A stretch of DNA of 64,000 bases from Nakamurella sp. A5-74 (GTDB lineage Bacteria; Actinomycetota; Actinomycetes; Mycobacteriales; Nakamurellaceae): assembly GCF_040438885.1 (NCBI RefSeq), contig NZ_CP159218.1, positions 2,790,001 through 2,854,000 of the forward strand. The letters run 5' to 3'. Shown in pieces: positions 26,151 to 34,871 of this stretch; the stretch's first letter is position 1, and each line of letters begins with the position of its first letter. Under the pieces are notes generated by a model. The model was not told the origin of the DNA and made no database searches. It saw only the letters and a program-made list of their open reading frames with translations. A program made the translations under genes and the position numbers.

Positions 26151-29100
26151 TCAGCGACCGGCACCGTCGAACACCGCGTCGACGACCTTGCGGGCGTGGC
26201 GGGCGGTGCGGCGGTACTCGTCGACGAACTCGCCGGGATCGACCGGGACAGCTCCAGGCAGTCGCACGGACCCCTCACTGTCGGAACCGTCCATCACCCG
26301 CGCGACTGCCCGCAGCGCCGGGCCCTGGCGCGGGATCTGGTCGTCGGGTTTGCCCTTGACCAGGATGATCGCGTTGCGGGTGCGGGTCGCGCTGATCCAA
26401 CCGTCCCGCAGCAGCCGACCCGACCGCGCGCTGATCAGGCCGGCCTGCACCGCGATCTCGATCGCCGGCAGGGTCGACGGCGTCCGAAGGCCCGGCAGCT
26501 CGGCGGCATGCTGCAGCTGCAGCAGCTGCACGGTCCATTCGATGTCGGCCAGGCCACCGGATCCGAGTTTGGTGTTCGTGCTCGGATCCCCGCCCCTGGG
26601 TAGCCGTTCGGTGTCAACCCTTGCCTTGATCCGCCGGATCTCGATCACATCGACCATCGACAGCCCGCCCACGGGATACCGAACCTCGTCGGCGGCCTCG
26701 ATGAACCGCCGACCCAACTCCACATCACCGGCCACCGGCCTGGCCCGCAACAGCGCCTGACGCTCCCACGGCGCGGCGAAGCGCTCCCAATAGCTCCGGT
26801 AGGAGTCCAGCGTGCGCACCAGTCGTCCGTTGCGACCCTCCGGCCGCAGGCCCGCATCGAGCTCCAGTGCTGGGTCGGTGCTGGGTCGGCCGAGCAGCCG
26901 AGCGGTGAGCTCGGCGACCGCGACGCAGCCGGACAGCTGCGCATCGACCTCGTCGGGTCCGGCACCCGCGGAGGGCTCAGCGACGTAGACGACGTCGGCG
27001 TCGGAGCCGTACCCGAGTTCGGCGCCGCCGAGCCGCCCCATGCCGATGACTGCCATCCGTGCCGGATTCACTCCGCGCTCGCTCTCGATCTGGCGCCAGG
27101 AGGCGACGAACGCAGCGGCCACCGTCGCCTGGGCGATCGAAGTGACCCCGGCCATCACCTGGTGCACGTCGAGCAGATGGGTCAGATCGCCGCAGGCCAG
27201 CCTCAGCAACTCGTGGCGACGGGCAGAACGAGCAGAGTCGGCCGCCTCCTGGGCGGTGTTCGCCCGCGCGCTGCGGGCCAGCAGCGCGCCGGCCACCACA
27301 GCGGGATCGGTCGCCACCAAGGCCTTGCCGTCGGCCAGCAGTCGCAACACCTCGGGCGCCTTGAGCAGCAGCTCGCCCACGTACTTGGACTCGCCGAGCA
27401 GCGCGGCCAGGCGGACGGCGACGGCACCCTCGTCGCGCAGAACCCTGAGGTACCAGTGGGTTTCGGCCAACGTCTCGGAGACCCGCCGGTATCCGAGGAG
27501 GCCGGCATCAGGGTCGGACGAGCGAGTGAAGGTGTCGAGCAGGACGGGCAGCAGAGTGCGTTGGATCGCGGCCCGTCGACTCATCCCGGACGTCAGGGCC
27601 TGCAGGTGGCGCACCGCGGTGTTCGCGGTGAATCCCAGTGCTGTCAAGCGGTCTGCGGCGGCCCGCGGCGACAGATGGAGCTCGTCGCCGACGGCACCCG
27701 AGACGTCGGAGGCGCCCGCCGCGGCGACCGCGTTCAGCAGCGGCCGGTAGAACAACTTCTCGTGCAGGCGGCGCACCGTTGCGGCGTGCGTCAGCCGCTC
27801 GGCGGCGAACACCTGGGACGCCGAGTCGGCGCCGATCGCGGCATAACCGTCGGTACGTGCCAGCCACTCCATGTCCTGCTCGTTGTCGGGCAGCAGGTGG
27901 GTGCGGCGCAGTCGCTGCAGCTGCAGACGGTGCTCCGCCCGGCGCAGGAACGTGTAGGCGGCGGCCATTTCGGCGCCGTCCGTCCGCCCGACGTAGCCGC
28001 CGCGGATCAGGTACCGCAGCGCGGAAAGGGTGCCGGTGACGCGCAACCGCTCGTCGTACCGGCCGTGCACCAGCTGCAGCAGCTGGACGGCGAACTCGAC
28101 GTCCCGCAGGCCACCCCGGCCGAGCTTGAGCTCCCGAGCCGCCCTGGCCTCCGGGATGTTCTTCTCCACCTTGCGGCGCATCGCCTGGACGTCCTCGACG
28201 AAGGACGGCCGGCCGGAGGACGCCCAGACCAGCGGTCGGACCGCCTCCAGGAACTCCCGTCCGACCTCGGGGCAGCCGGCCGCCGGTCTGGCCTTGAGCA
28301 GCGCCTGGAACTCCCAGGTCGCGGCCCACCGTCGGTAGTAGCTCAGATGGCTGTCCGGGGTACGGACCAGCGCGCCGGCAGCTCCTTCCGGGCGGAGGTT
28401 GGCATCCACCTCCCACGCGATCTGCTGGCAGATGCGCATCAGCCCGGACGCGAGCTGGGTGGCGGTGGCGAGCATCGCCTGCTCGGTGGGTGCCGCCGTC
28501 CCCTCGGCCGGCGGCACATGGTCGGCGGCGAAGATGACGTCGACGTCGGAGAGGTAGTTGAGCTCCCTGGCACCGGTCTTGCCCATCGCGATGACCGACA
28601 GCCGGCAGGGTGCAGCGCCTGGTGACAGCTCGGCAGCGGCGACCGCGAGGGCCGCCTGCAGCGTCGCATCGGCCAGATCGGTGAGCGCACGTGACACCGA
28701 GGGCAGCGGCACCTGGGCGAGTGTCGCGTCGACGCTGGGGGCCAGGTCATGGGCCGCGATCAGGACCAAGCGGTCCCGGTAGGCGCGTCGCAGCGCGGTC
28801 ACGGCTGCTGGTCCGGTGATCGCGGCACGCTCCCCCTCGGTGCCGGTGCAGCGAGGGGCGTCGGGTGCCAGACCGACTGCGGCGCCGAGCATCCGGCGGG
28901 TGTCGGCCTGACGCACCAGGGCCACGGTCAGCGGTTCGTCCTCCAGGTGCACCCACGAGTCGGGGTGCGCGACCAGATGATCGCCCAACACCGTCGAGCC
29001 GCCGAGCACTCCCAGCAGCCTGGCTCGAAAGCCTCGGTCGGAGAGCAGCGCGGCGCGCAGCGACTCAGGCCCGTCCTGCCCGCCGCCCGGAGCCGACTCA

Positions 29101-29303
29101 TCCAGCGCAGCGATCAGCCGCGCGAGTGCATCGACCGCCAGCTCCGGTCGTCCCGCCCTGGACAGGACGCCCAGAGCGGGTTCGGCGCCGACCACCACCC
29201 CGCCGTCCGCATCGGCCAGACCTGCCGCGAGCAGACTCGACCGGACGCGCGCGGTGTCGGGCAGCCCATAGCGGATGGTCGCCCTGGCAAGGGGGCGACT
29301 CAT
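26151..29303 (-). CDS. glnE: Bifunctional glutamine synthetase adenylyltransferase/deadenylase
   Basis: GlnE attaches AMP to glutamine synthetase to switch it off when nitrogen is plentiful, and removes it under limitation. The 1050-residue protein has the usual two nucleotidyltransferase domains. The N-terminal deadenylase has VIAMGKTGARELNYLSDVDV with its Asp pair near residue 255. The C-terminal adenylylase has VIGMGRLGGAELGYGSDADV near residue 755. Both are followed by the typical RLRPEG (DANLRPEG, DAGLRPEGRNGR) and LGRGGLRDVEF/LGSGGLADIEW segments. The ATG at 29303 overlaps the stop of the upstream amidotransferase by four bases. Its partner PII/GlnD genes are 20 kb away in this window. 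Confidence 0.97.
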   Translation of the reverse strand: MSRPLARATIRYGLPDTARVRSSLLAAGLADADGGVVVGAEPALGVLSRAGRPELAVDALARLIAALDESAPGGGQDGPESLRAALLSDRGFRARLLGVLGGSTVLGDHLVAHPDSWVHLEDEPLTVALVRQADTRRMLGAAVGLAPDAPRCTGTEGERAAITGPAAVTALRRAYRDRLVLIAAHDLAPSVDATLAQVPLPSVSRALTDLADATLQAALAVAAAELSPGAAPCRLSVIAMGKTGARELNYLSDVDVIFAADHVPPAEGTAAPTEQAMLATATQLASGLMRICQQIAWEVDANLRPEGAAGALVRTPDSHLSYYRRWAATWEFQALLKARPAAGCPEVGREFLEAVRPLVWASSGRPSFVEDVQAMRRKVEKNIPEARAARELKLGRGGLRDVEFAVQLLQLVHGRYDERLRVTGTLSALRYLIRGGYVGRTDGAEMAAAYTFLRRAEHRLQLQRLRRTHLLPDNEQDMEWLARTDGYAAIGADSASQVFAAERLTHAATVRRLHEKLFYRPLLNAVAAAGASDVSGAVGDELHLSPRAAADRLTALGFTANTAVRHLQALTSGMSRRAAIQRTLLPVLLDTFTRSSDPDAGLLGYRRVSETLAETHWYLRVLRDEGAVAVRLAALLGESKYVGELLLKAPEVLRLLADGKALVATDPAVVAGALLARSARANTAQEAADSARSARRHELLRLACGDLTHLLDVHQVMAGVTSIAQATVAAAFVASWRQIESERGVNPARMAVIGMGRLGGAELGYGSDADVVYVAEPSAGAGPDEVDAQLSGCVAVAELTARLLGRPSTDPALELDAGLRPEGRNGRLVRTLDSYRSYWERFAAPWERQALLRARPVAGDVELGRRFIEAADEVRYPVGGLSMVDVIEIRRIKARVDTERLPRGGDPSTNTKLGSGGLADIEWTVQLLQLQHAAELPGLRTPSTLPAIEIAVQAGLISARSGRLLRDGWISATRTRNAIILVKGKPDDQIPRQGPALRAVARVMDGSDSEGSVRLPGAVPVDPGEFVDEYRRTARHARKVVDAVFDGAGR

Positions 29304-30022
29304 GGCGTGACCAGCGGAAGCCTCGTCCCCGCTCCGGCCGCCCCACGGCGTAGACCGACGAAGCGGTGGGCGGCGTCGCGCCAGACGAAGCCCATGTTTT
29401 CCTCGGCCTCGTCGAGCTCGGGACCCAGCCGACCGGACAGACCTTCCGCCTCAGCCCACGCCCGGAGCGTCGCCGCGCCGGCTTCGATGTGGAACTGGAA
29501 ACCCCAGGCCTTCGGGCCGATCCGGAATGCCTGGTTCAGATACCCGGTACCGGCCATCAACAACACCGCGCCCGGCGGCAGGGTGCTGATCACGTCGAAG
29601 TGGCAGTGCATCACATCCGGCGTCATCGGCGTGGCAAGCAGCAGTGGATCCTGTTCCGCCGCATCACGTTTCGCGGTGAGGTAGGCGCCGACCTCCGGTC
29701 CGTCCGCACCCGGTCCGACCACGCCGCCGGTCGCAGCCGCCAGCAACTGCGCGCCCAGACAGATCCCCCAGGTCGGGGTGCCGTCGGCGACCGCGGCAGC
29801 GAGCAGAGCGCGGGTCGCCGGCAGCCACGGAGCCACCTCGTCGTCATGGGCGCCCATCGATCCACCCAGTGAGATGAGCCCGTCGAATGCCGTGGTGTCG
29901 GCAGGGACCTGCTCGCCCAGATCTGCGCGGACGATCTGCAGCTCGGCGCCTGCCTCGACCAGCCACTCCCCCAGCCGTTCCGGACCGTCGTCCGGATCAT
30001 GTTGCAGCACAACAATCTTCAC
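29300..30022 (-). CDS. Class I glutamine amidotransferase-like protein
   Basis: This 240-residue stand-alone GATase1 domain starts MKIVVLQHDPDDGPERLGEW. It has the oxyanion strand DGLISLGGSMGAHDDE, the nucleophile elbow TWGICLGAQLLAAATGG with catalytic Cys, and the catalytic His in GFQFHIEA. Such proteins resemble GMP synthase-type amidotransferases but often act alone, for example on gamma-glutamyl compounds. The GTG start overlaps the stop of the exonuclease gene, and its stop overlaps glnE, so three genes are translated as one unit. Its link to GlnE is contextual only. Confidence 0.85.
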   Translation of the reverse strand: MKIVVLQHDPDDGPERLGEWLVEAGAELQIVRADLGEQVPADTTAFDGLISLGGSMGAHDDEVAPWLPATRALLAAAVADGTPTWGICLGAQLLAAATGGVVGPGADGPEVGAYLTAKRDAAEQDPLLLATPMTPDVMHCHFDVISTLPPGAVLLMAGTGYLNQAFRIGPKAWGFQFHIEAGAATLRAWAEAEGLSGRLGPELDEAEENMGFVWRDAAHRFVGLRRGAAGAGTRLPLVTP

Positions 30023-31014
30023 GATCCCACCCCCGCGGCGCTCGATCCGGCACCGGAGCTCCCGTCGATGGTGGCGATCACCGGTGCATGGTCGGAAGCG
30101 CCGGTGCCCTTGCGTTCCTCGCGGTCGATGTGAGCGTCCGCCACCTCGTTCGCCACGGTCGGCGAGGCCAGCAGGAAGTCGAGCCGCATGCCGCGGTTCT
30201 TCGGGAACCGCAGTTGCGTGTAGTCCCAGTAGGTGTAGACACCCGGCGAGTCGGTGAAGGGGCGCACGACGTCCACCAGCCCGGTCTCCAACAGCGCGGC
30301 GAACGCCTCGCGCTCGGGCGGGGTGACGTGGGTGCGGCCCCGGAAGTACTCCATCGACCAGACGTCTCCGTCGCGTGGTGCGATGTTGAAGTCGCCGCCG
30401 ATCAGCATCCTGGCCAGCGGGTCGTCCAACAGTCGAGCTGCCACGTGTTCGCGCAACGCGGCCAGCCAGGCCAACTTGTAGTGGTAGTGCGGGTGATCGA
30501 TCTCCCGGCCGTTGGGGACGTAGATGCTGCTCACCTCGATACCGGCGCAGCGAGCCGTGATGGCTCTGGCCTCCTGGACCGGTGGCTCACCGAAGGACGG
30601 CATGCCGGGGAACCCGAACTGCACGTCCTGCATACCGACCCTGGAGATGATGCCGACGCCGTTCCACTGGTCCAGGCCGTGCTGGGCGATCTCGTAGCCG
30701 AGCGCCTCGATCGGGCCCACGGGGAACACACCGGAGCGGACCTTGGTCTCCTGCACCAGCAGCACGTCGACATTCCCGCGCTGCAGGAACTCCACCAGTC
30801 GCTGCATCCGGGCGCGGACCGAGTTGACGTTCCACGAGGCGATCCTGATCGGACCTGTCGGCGCGGAGCGTGTCGGTGCGGAGTCTGGCCGTGCGGCGTC
30901 TGGCCGTGCGGAGTCTGCTGGTGCGGAGTCTGCCGGTGCGGAGTCTGTCGGTGCGGGGGGGTCGCCAGTCGCTGAGCCGGCGAACAGCTGCCACGACGGA
31001 TTCTCGGAACTCAC
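30019..31014 (-). CDS. xth: Exodeoxyribonuclease III with repeat-rich N-terminal extension
   Basis: The catalytic part is a full EEP-fold AP endonuclease/exonuclease: RIASWNVNSVRARMQRLVEF, DVLLVQETKV (metal Glu), SSIYVPNGREIDHPHYHYKL, IGGDFNIAP, and GTGASDHAPV (catalytic Asp-His). It excises abasic sites and degrades DNA 3' to 5'. Usually such proteins begin at the RIASWN strand. Here the nearest start is a GTG at 31014, adding about 56 residues that include imperfect DSAPA/DSARP repeats encoded by 15-base tandem units (30860-30955). The extension is probably disordered. The gene overlaps the next by four bases. Confidence 0.9.
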   Translation of the reverse strand: MSSENPSWQLFAGSATGDPPAPTDSAPADSAPADSARPDAARPDSAPTRSAPTGPIRIASWNVNSVRARMQRLVEFLQRGNVDVLLVQETKVRSGVFPVGPIEALGYEIAQHGLDQWNGVGIISRVGMQDVQFGFPGMPSFGEPPVQEARAITARCAGIEVSSIYVPNGREIDHPHYHYKLAWLAALREHVAARLLDDPLARMLIGGDFNIAPRDGDVWSMEYFRGRTHVTPPEREAFAALLETGLVDVVRPFTDSPGVYTYWDYTQLRFPKNRGMRLDFLLASPTVANEVADAHIDREERKGTGASDHAPVIATIDGSSGAGSSAAGVGS

Positions 31015-31050
31015 CCACCCATCCTGACAGAGCGGGTTACCGTGACCGGT

Positions 31051-31278
31051 ATGTATCCGGGCATCCAGGTCGACCCCCAGACCCACGCACTGCTGCAGCA
31101 GATCAAGGTGCGGCAGCGCATTGCGCTGGTGACAGGCCTCGTGCTGGCCGTCGGGGTGATCGTCGCGCTGGTGGTCTGGCCGGACGAGATCCGCGCTGGC
31201 GTGGTGACCGGTGCGAGTGCGGTCTGGCGCTTCCTGCAGTTGCTGCTCAGCGGACAGTTCTTCGGCGGAGCCGGCTGA
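31051..31278 (+). CDS. Small single-pass membrane protein
   Basis: This 75-residue protein has a polar N-terminus (MYPGIQVDPQTHALLQQIKV), one clear transmembrane helix (IALVTGLVLAVGVIVALVVW) and a second weaker hydrophobic stretch near the C-terminus (AVWRFLQLLLSGQFFGG). It is divergent from the exonuclease gene and ends nine bases before the convergent dnaE2 stop. A GTG at 31042 is an alternative start. I do not recognise the family. Confidence 0.6.
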   Translation: MYPGIQVDPQTHALLQQIKVRQRIALVTGLVLAVGVIVALVVWPDEIRAGVVTGASAVWRFLQLLLSGQFFGGAG

Positions 31279-31286
31279 TCCTGCTC

Positions 31287-34200
31287 TCATCGGAAGTCCC
31301 GCGACGGCATCGAGACCAGCAGGTCGATCGCGGCGATCCGGTCCGCCAGCACCGACAGCGCTCCCCCCGACGGCGCTCCTCCACCGGCGGGGCGCACCCC
31401 ACCTGAGCGTTCGACCACGCCGCGGACCAGCAGCGACGGCGCCGTCCTGGCCACCCGCCGGTAGCGCACCCACAACGCCTGCGGACAGATGATGTTGAGC
31501 AGCCCGGTCTCGTCCTCCAGATTGATGAACACCACCCCGGAGGCGGTCGCGGGACGTTGCCGATGGGTGACCATCCCGGCGACCATCACCCTGGTTCCGT
31601 GTTCGACGGCGAAGACCCCGGCGGCGCTGTACGCCCCGAGCGCGTCGAGCCGGGCCCGGGAGAACTCGGTCGGGTAGGTGACGGGTGAGATCCCGGTGGC
31701 GGCGATGTCGGCCAACGTCAGCTCCAGGTCACTCATCCCCGGCAGGGTCGGCGCCTGCAAGCCGACCACCATTCCCGGGAGTGACCCGCGGTGCTCTCCC
31801 GCTGCGGCACCGGCGGCCCAGAGCGCATGTCGCCGTACCTCACCTGGGGACAGTGGCGCCTCCGGACGGGCAGCCGTTCGTCCGGAACCGGTCCCGGACC
31901 GCTGCCGGGCCACCACGGAATCCAGCGCGCCTGCGGTGGCCAACGATTCGGCCTGTTCCGCCGTGAGGGTGACCCGGCGGGTCAGGTCGGCGATCCCGCT
32001 GAAGCCCTCCGGTGGCCTGGCGGCGACGATCCGCTGCGCCAACTCGACACCGATCCCCCGCACCTCGTCCAGACCCAACCGGACCGCGAACTCGCCGGAG
32101 GACGGCAGGTTACGCCCACGGGAGTCGGCGAGCGGGACATTGGGCGTCCGTGGGATCGCTGGGATCCCGACCCGTGGCGGGTCCTGCACGGGTTCGAGAT
32201 CGGCCGTGGCGCAGGAGGCGTTCACGTCCGGGCGGCGGATCTGCACGCCGTGCCTGCGGGCGTCGGCGACCAGGCTCTGGGGTGAGTAGAAGCCCATCGG
32301 CTGGGCCCGCAGCAGGGCGGCGCAGAACGCCGCCGGGTGGTGCAACTTCAGCCAGGACGAGTAGAAGACCAGGGCGGCGAAGCTGAGCGCATGGGATTCG
32401 GCGAAACCGAAGTTGGCGAAGGCGAGCAACCGCTCGTACACCCGGTCGGCGATCGCACCGGTGATGCCGTGTTCCTTCGCCATCCCCTGGTACAGCAGCA
32501 CTTTGAGCTTCTCCATCTTCGCCGCCGAGCGCTTGGAACCCATCGCCCTGCGCAGCTGGTCCGCCTGCCCTGCATCGAAGCCGGCCACGTCGATCGCCAG
32601 CTGCATCAGTTGCTCCTGGAACAGCGGGATGCCCAGCGTCTTCTCCAGCGAGTTGCGCATCGCCGGATGGTCGTATGTCACCTCCTCCTCGTCGTTGCGC
32701 CGACGGATGTAGGGGTGCACCGAACCACCCTGGATCGGCCCGGGACGCACCAGCGCCACCTCGACCACCAGGTCGTAGAAGCGCCGCGGTTTCAGCCGGG
32801 GCAGGGTGGCCATCTGCGCCCGCGACTCGACCTGGAACACGCCGATCGAATCGGCCCGCTGCAACATCTCGTAGACCGCCGGCTCCTCCAGATCCAGGTG
32901 TGCGAAGTCGATCTCGATCTTCTCCCGGCTCCCGATCAGCTCGTCCGCGTAGTGCAGCGCCGAGAGCATGCCGAGCCCGAGCAGGTCGAACTTCACCAGA
33001 CCGATCGCGGCGCAGTCGTCCTTGTCCCACTGCAGCACCGACCGGTTCTCCATCCGCGCCCACTCCACCGGGCAGACCTCGGCGATCGGCCGATCGCAGA
33101 TCACCATGCCGCCGGAATGGATCGACAGGTGCCGCGGGAAGTCCTGCAGCTGGGCGGCCAGATCCAGTACCGGCGGCGGGATCGGATGCTCCCCCGGGTC
33201 CGACAGTTGTTGTTCCGCCAGGGGTGTCCAGCCGTCGAGCTGCTTGGACCAGGCGTCCTGCTGACCTGGTGAGTGGCCCATCGCCTTGGCCATGTCGCGG
33301 ACGGCCATCCGCGGCCGGAAGGTGTTGACGTTGGCCACCTGCGCTGCATGATCGCGGCCGTACTTGGAATAGACGTACTGGATCACCTCCTCCCGGCGAT
33401 CGGATTCGATGTCGAGGTCGATGTCGGGTGGGCCGTCCCGTTCCGGTGCCAGGAACCTCTCGAACAGCAGCGCATAGCGGACGGCATCGACGTGGGTGAT
33501 CGCCAGGGCGTAGCAGACCGCAGAGTTGGCGGCACTTCCCCTGCCCTGGCACATGATTCCGTGGCGCCGACAGAACTTCACGATGTCGTCGATGATCAGG
33601 AAGTAGCCGGGAAAATCGAGCTGCGCGATGACCGCCAGCTCGTGCTCGATCTGCCGGTAGGCATCGGGGCTCTCCGCCGGGGTGCCGTACCGGTCGGCGG
33701 CGCCGGCCATCGTCAGGCTCCGCAGATGACTGTTCTCGTCGTCGCCCGGGGGGACGTCGAACAGCGGCAGGTTCGGTGCGACCAGGGTGAGGTCGAAGGC
33801 GTGCTGTTCGCCGATCTCGAACGCCGTCCGGACGGCGGCCGGGTACCGCGCGAACAGGGCAGCCATCTCGGCCCCCGACCGCAGATGCGCACCAGGACCC
33901 GACGGCAGGTGGGAATCGGCCTCGTCCAGGCTGCGCCGGGCCCGGACGGCTGCCATTGCCGTCCCCAGCCGGCCGGCGCCGGGGGCCGTGTAGTGCGCCC
34001 CGGTGGTGGCCACGACCGGCAGTCCGTACCGCGCGGCCAGCACTGCCAGCTGGTCGTTGTCCTCGTCGTCGGTGGCGGCGAGCGTGGTGGTCAACTCGAC
34101 CAGCACCCGGTCCCGCCCGAACAGCTCCAGCAGGCTGCGCAGCGCCGCCTCTGCCGCCTCGGGACCACCGGCGGCCAGCGCGCGCCGCACCCGACCCTTG

Positions 34201-34871
34201 CGGCAACCGGTGAGCACCGTCCAATGGCCGGACGCCTCGGCCAGGGCCGGCAGGTCGTAGAGCGGACGCCCCTTCTCACCGCCGGCCAGATGCGCCCTGC
34301 TGATCTGCCGGGACAACCGGCGGTAGCCCTCCTGGCCGCGGGCCAGCACCAGCAGGTGCTCCCCCACCGGGTCCGGGACGCCCAGCTGGGGTACCGGCAG
34401 ATCGAGTGAGAGCTCGGATCCGTAGAGCGTCTGCAGGTCGGTGCCGGCGGCGGCCTCGGCGAAGCGGACCACACCGTAGAAGCCGTCGTGGTCGGTGAGT
34501 GCCAGCCCGTTCAGCCCCAGCCGCAACGCCTCCGACACCAACTGCTCCGGGGTGGACGCCCCGTCCAGGAAGCTGAACGCCGAATGGGCGTGCAGTTCCA
34601 TGTACGGCACCCGGGTCTGCAGCAGGTCCTCATCGATGCGCACCGGTGTCCGATCGACGAAGTCCTGCCGGTGGAACGACTGCGGGCCGAGCAGGTCCGG
34701 ATGCGGACGCACCTCCTGCGGCTGACCTTCCGGCGGATGGTCCTGCGCCGGCAGCCACTCCGAGGGACGGAACGAGGTGGTGCGGATCGCTCCGACGCCG
34801 GGCCGCGGCGGCTTGCCGGAGAGCGCGCGTTCCAGGTCGGCCCAGGGCACGATCGGGTTGGAGAAGCCCAT
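31287..34871 (-). CDS. dnaE2: Error-prone DNA polymerase DnaE2
   Basis: DnaE2 is the SOS-induced C-family polymerase that copies damaged DNA together with ImuA' and ImuB. The 1194-residue protein opens MGFSNPIVPWADLERALSGK, as DnaE2 proteins do. It has a PHP domain (YMELHAHSAFSFLDGASTPE), the polymerase acid residues in DGPPDIDLDIESDRREEVIQ, FVKFDLLGLGMLSAL-type fingers sequence (LVKFDLLGLGMLSALHYA), the HhH region, and an OB fold near the end (GVFAVEHGTRVMVAGMVTHR). The ATG at 34871 overlaps the imuB stop as ATGA, so both are made from the same LexA-controlled message. A longer frame to 35255 lies inside imuB and is not used. Confidence 0.97.
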   Translation of the reverse strand: MGFSNPIVPWADLERALSGKPPRPGVGAIRTTSFRPSEWLPAQDHPPEGQPQEVRPHPDLLGPQSFHRQDFVDRTPVRIDEDLLQTRVPYMELHAHSAFSFLDGASTPEQLVSEALRLGLNGLALTDHDGFYGVVRFAEAAAGTDLQTLYGSELSLDLPVPQLGVPDPVGEHLLVLARGQEGYRRLSRQISRAHLAGGEKGRPLYDLPALAEASGHWTVLTGCRKGRVRRALAAGGPEAAEAALRSLLELFGRDRVLVELTTTLAATDDEDNDQLAVLAARYGLPVVATTGAHYTAPGAGRLGTAMAAVRARRSLDEADSHLPSGPGAHLRSGAEMAALFARYPAAVRTAFEIGEQHAFDLTLVAPNLPLFDVPPGDDENSHLRSLTMAGAADRYGTPAESPDAYRQIEHELAVIAQLDFPGYFLIIDDIVKFCRRHGIMCQGRGSAANSAVCYALAITHVDAVRYALLFERFLAPERDGPPDIDLDIESDRREEVIQYVYSKYGRDHAAQVANVNTFRPRMAVRDMAKAMGHSPGQQDAWSKQLDGWTPLAEQQLSDPGEHPIPPPVLDLAAQLQDFPRHLSIHSGGMVICDRPIAEVCPVEWARMENRSVLQWDKDDCAAIGLVKFDLLGLGMLSALHYADELIGSREKIEIDFAHLDLEEPAVYEMLQRADSIGVFQVESRAQMATLPRLKPRRFYDLVVEVALVRPGPIQGGSVHPYIRRRNDEEEVTYDHPAMRNSLEKTLGIPLFQEQLMQLAIDVAGFDAGQADQLRRAMGSKRSAAKMEKLKVLLYQGMAKEHGITGAIADRVYERLLAFANFGFAESHALSFAALVFYSSWLKLHHPAAFCAALLRAQPMGFYSPQSLVADARRHGVQIRRPDVNASCATADLEPVQDPPRVGIPAIPRTPNVPLADSRGRNLPSSGEFAVRLGLDEVRGIGVELAQRIVAARPPEGFSGIADLTRRVTLTAEQAESLATAGALDSVVARQRSGTGSGRTAARPEAPLSPGEVRRHALWAAGAAAGEHRGSLPGMVVGLQAPTLPGMSDLELTLADIAATGISPVTYPTEFSRARLDALGAYSAAGVFAVEHGTRVMVAGMVTHRQRPATASGVVFINLEDETGLLNIICPQALWVRYRRVARTAPSLLVRGVVERSGGVRPAGGGAPSGGALSVLADRIAAIDLLVSMPSRDFR

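Noticed and set aside
32110-34224. 704-residue minus-strand frame inside dnaE2
   Set aside because: Alternate-frame shadow of DnaE2, Gly/Arg-rich with no motif.
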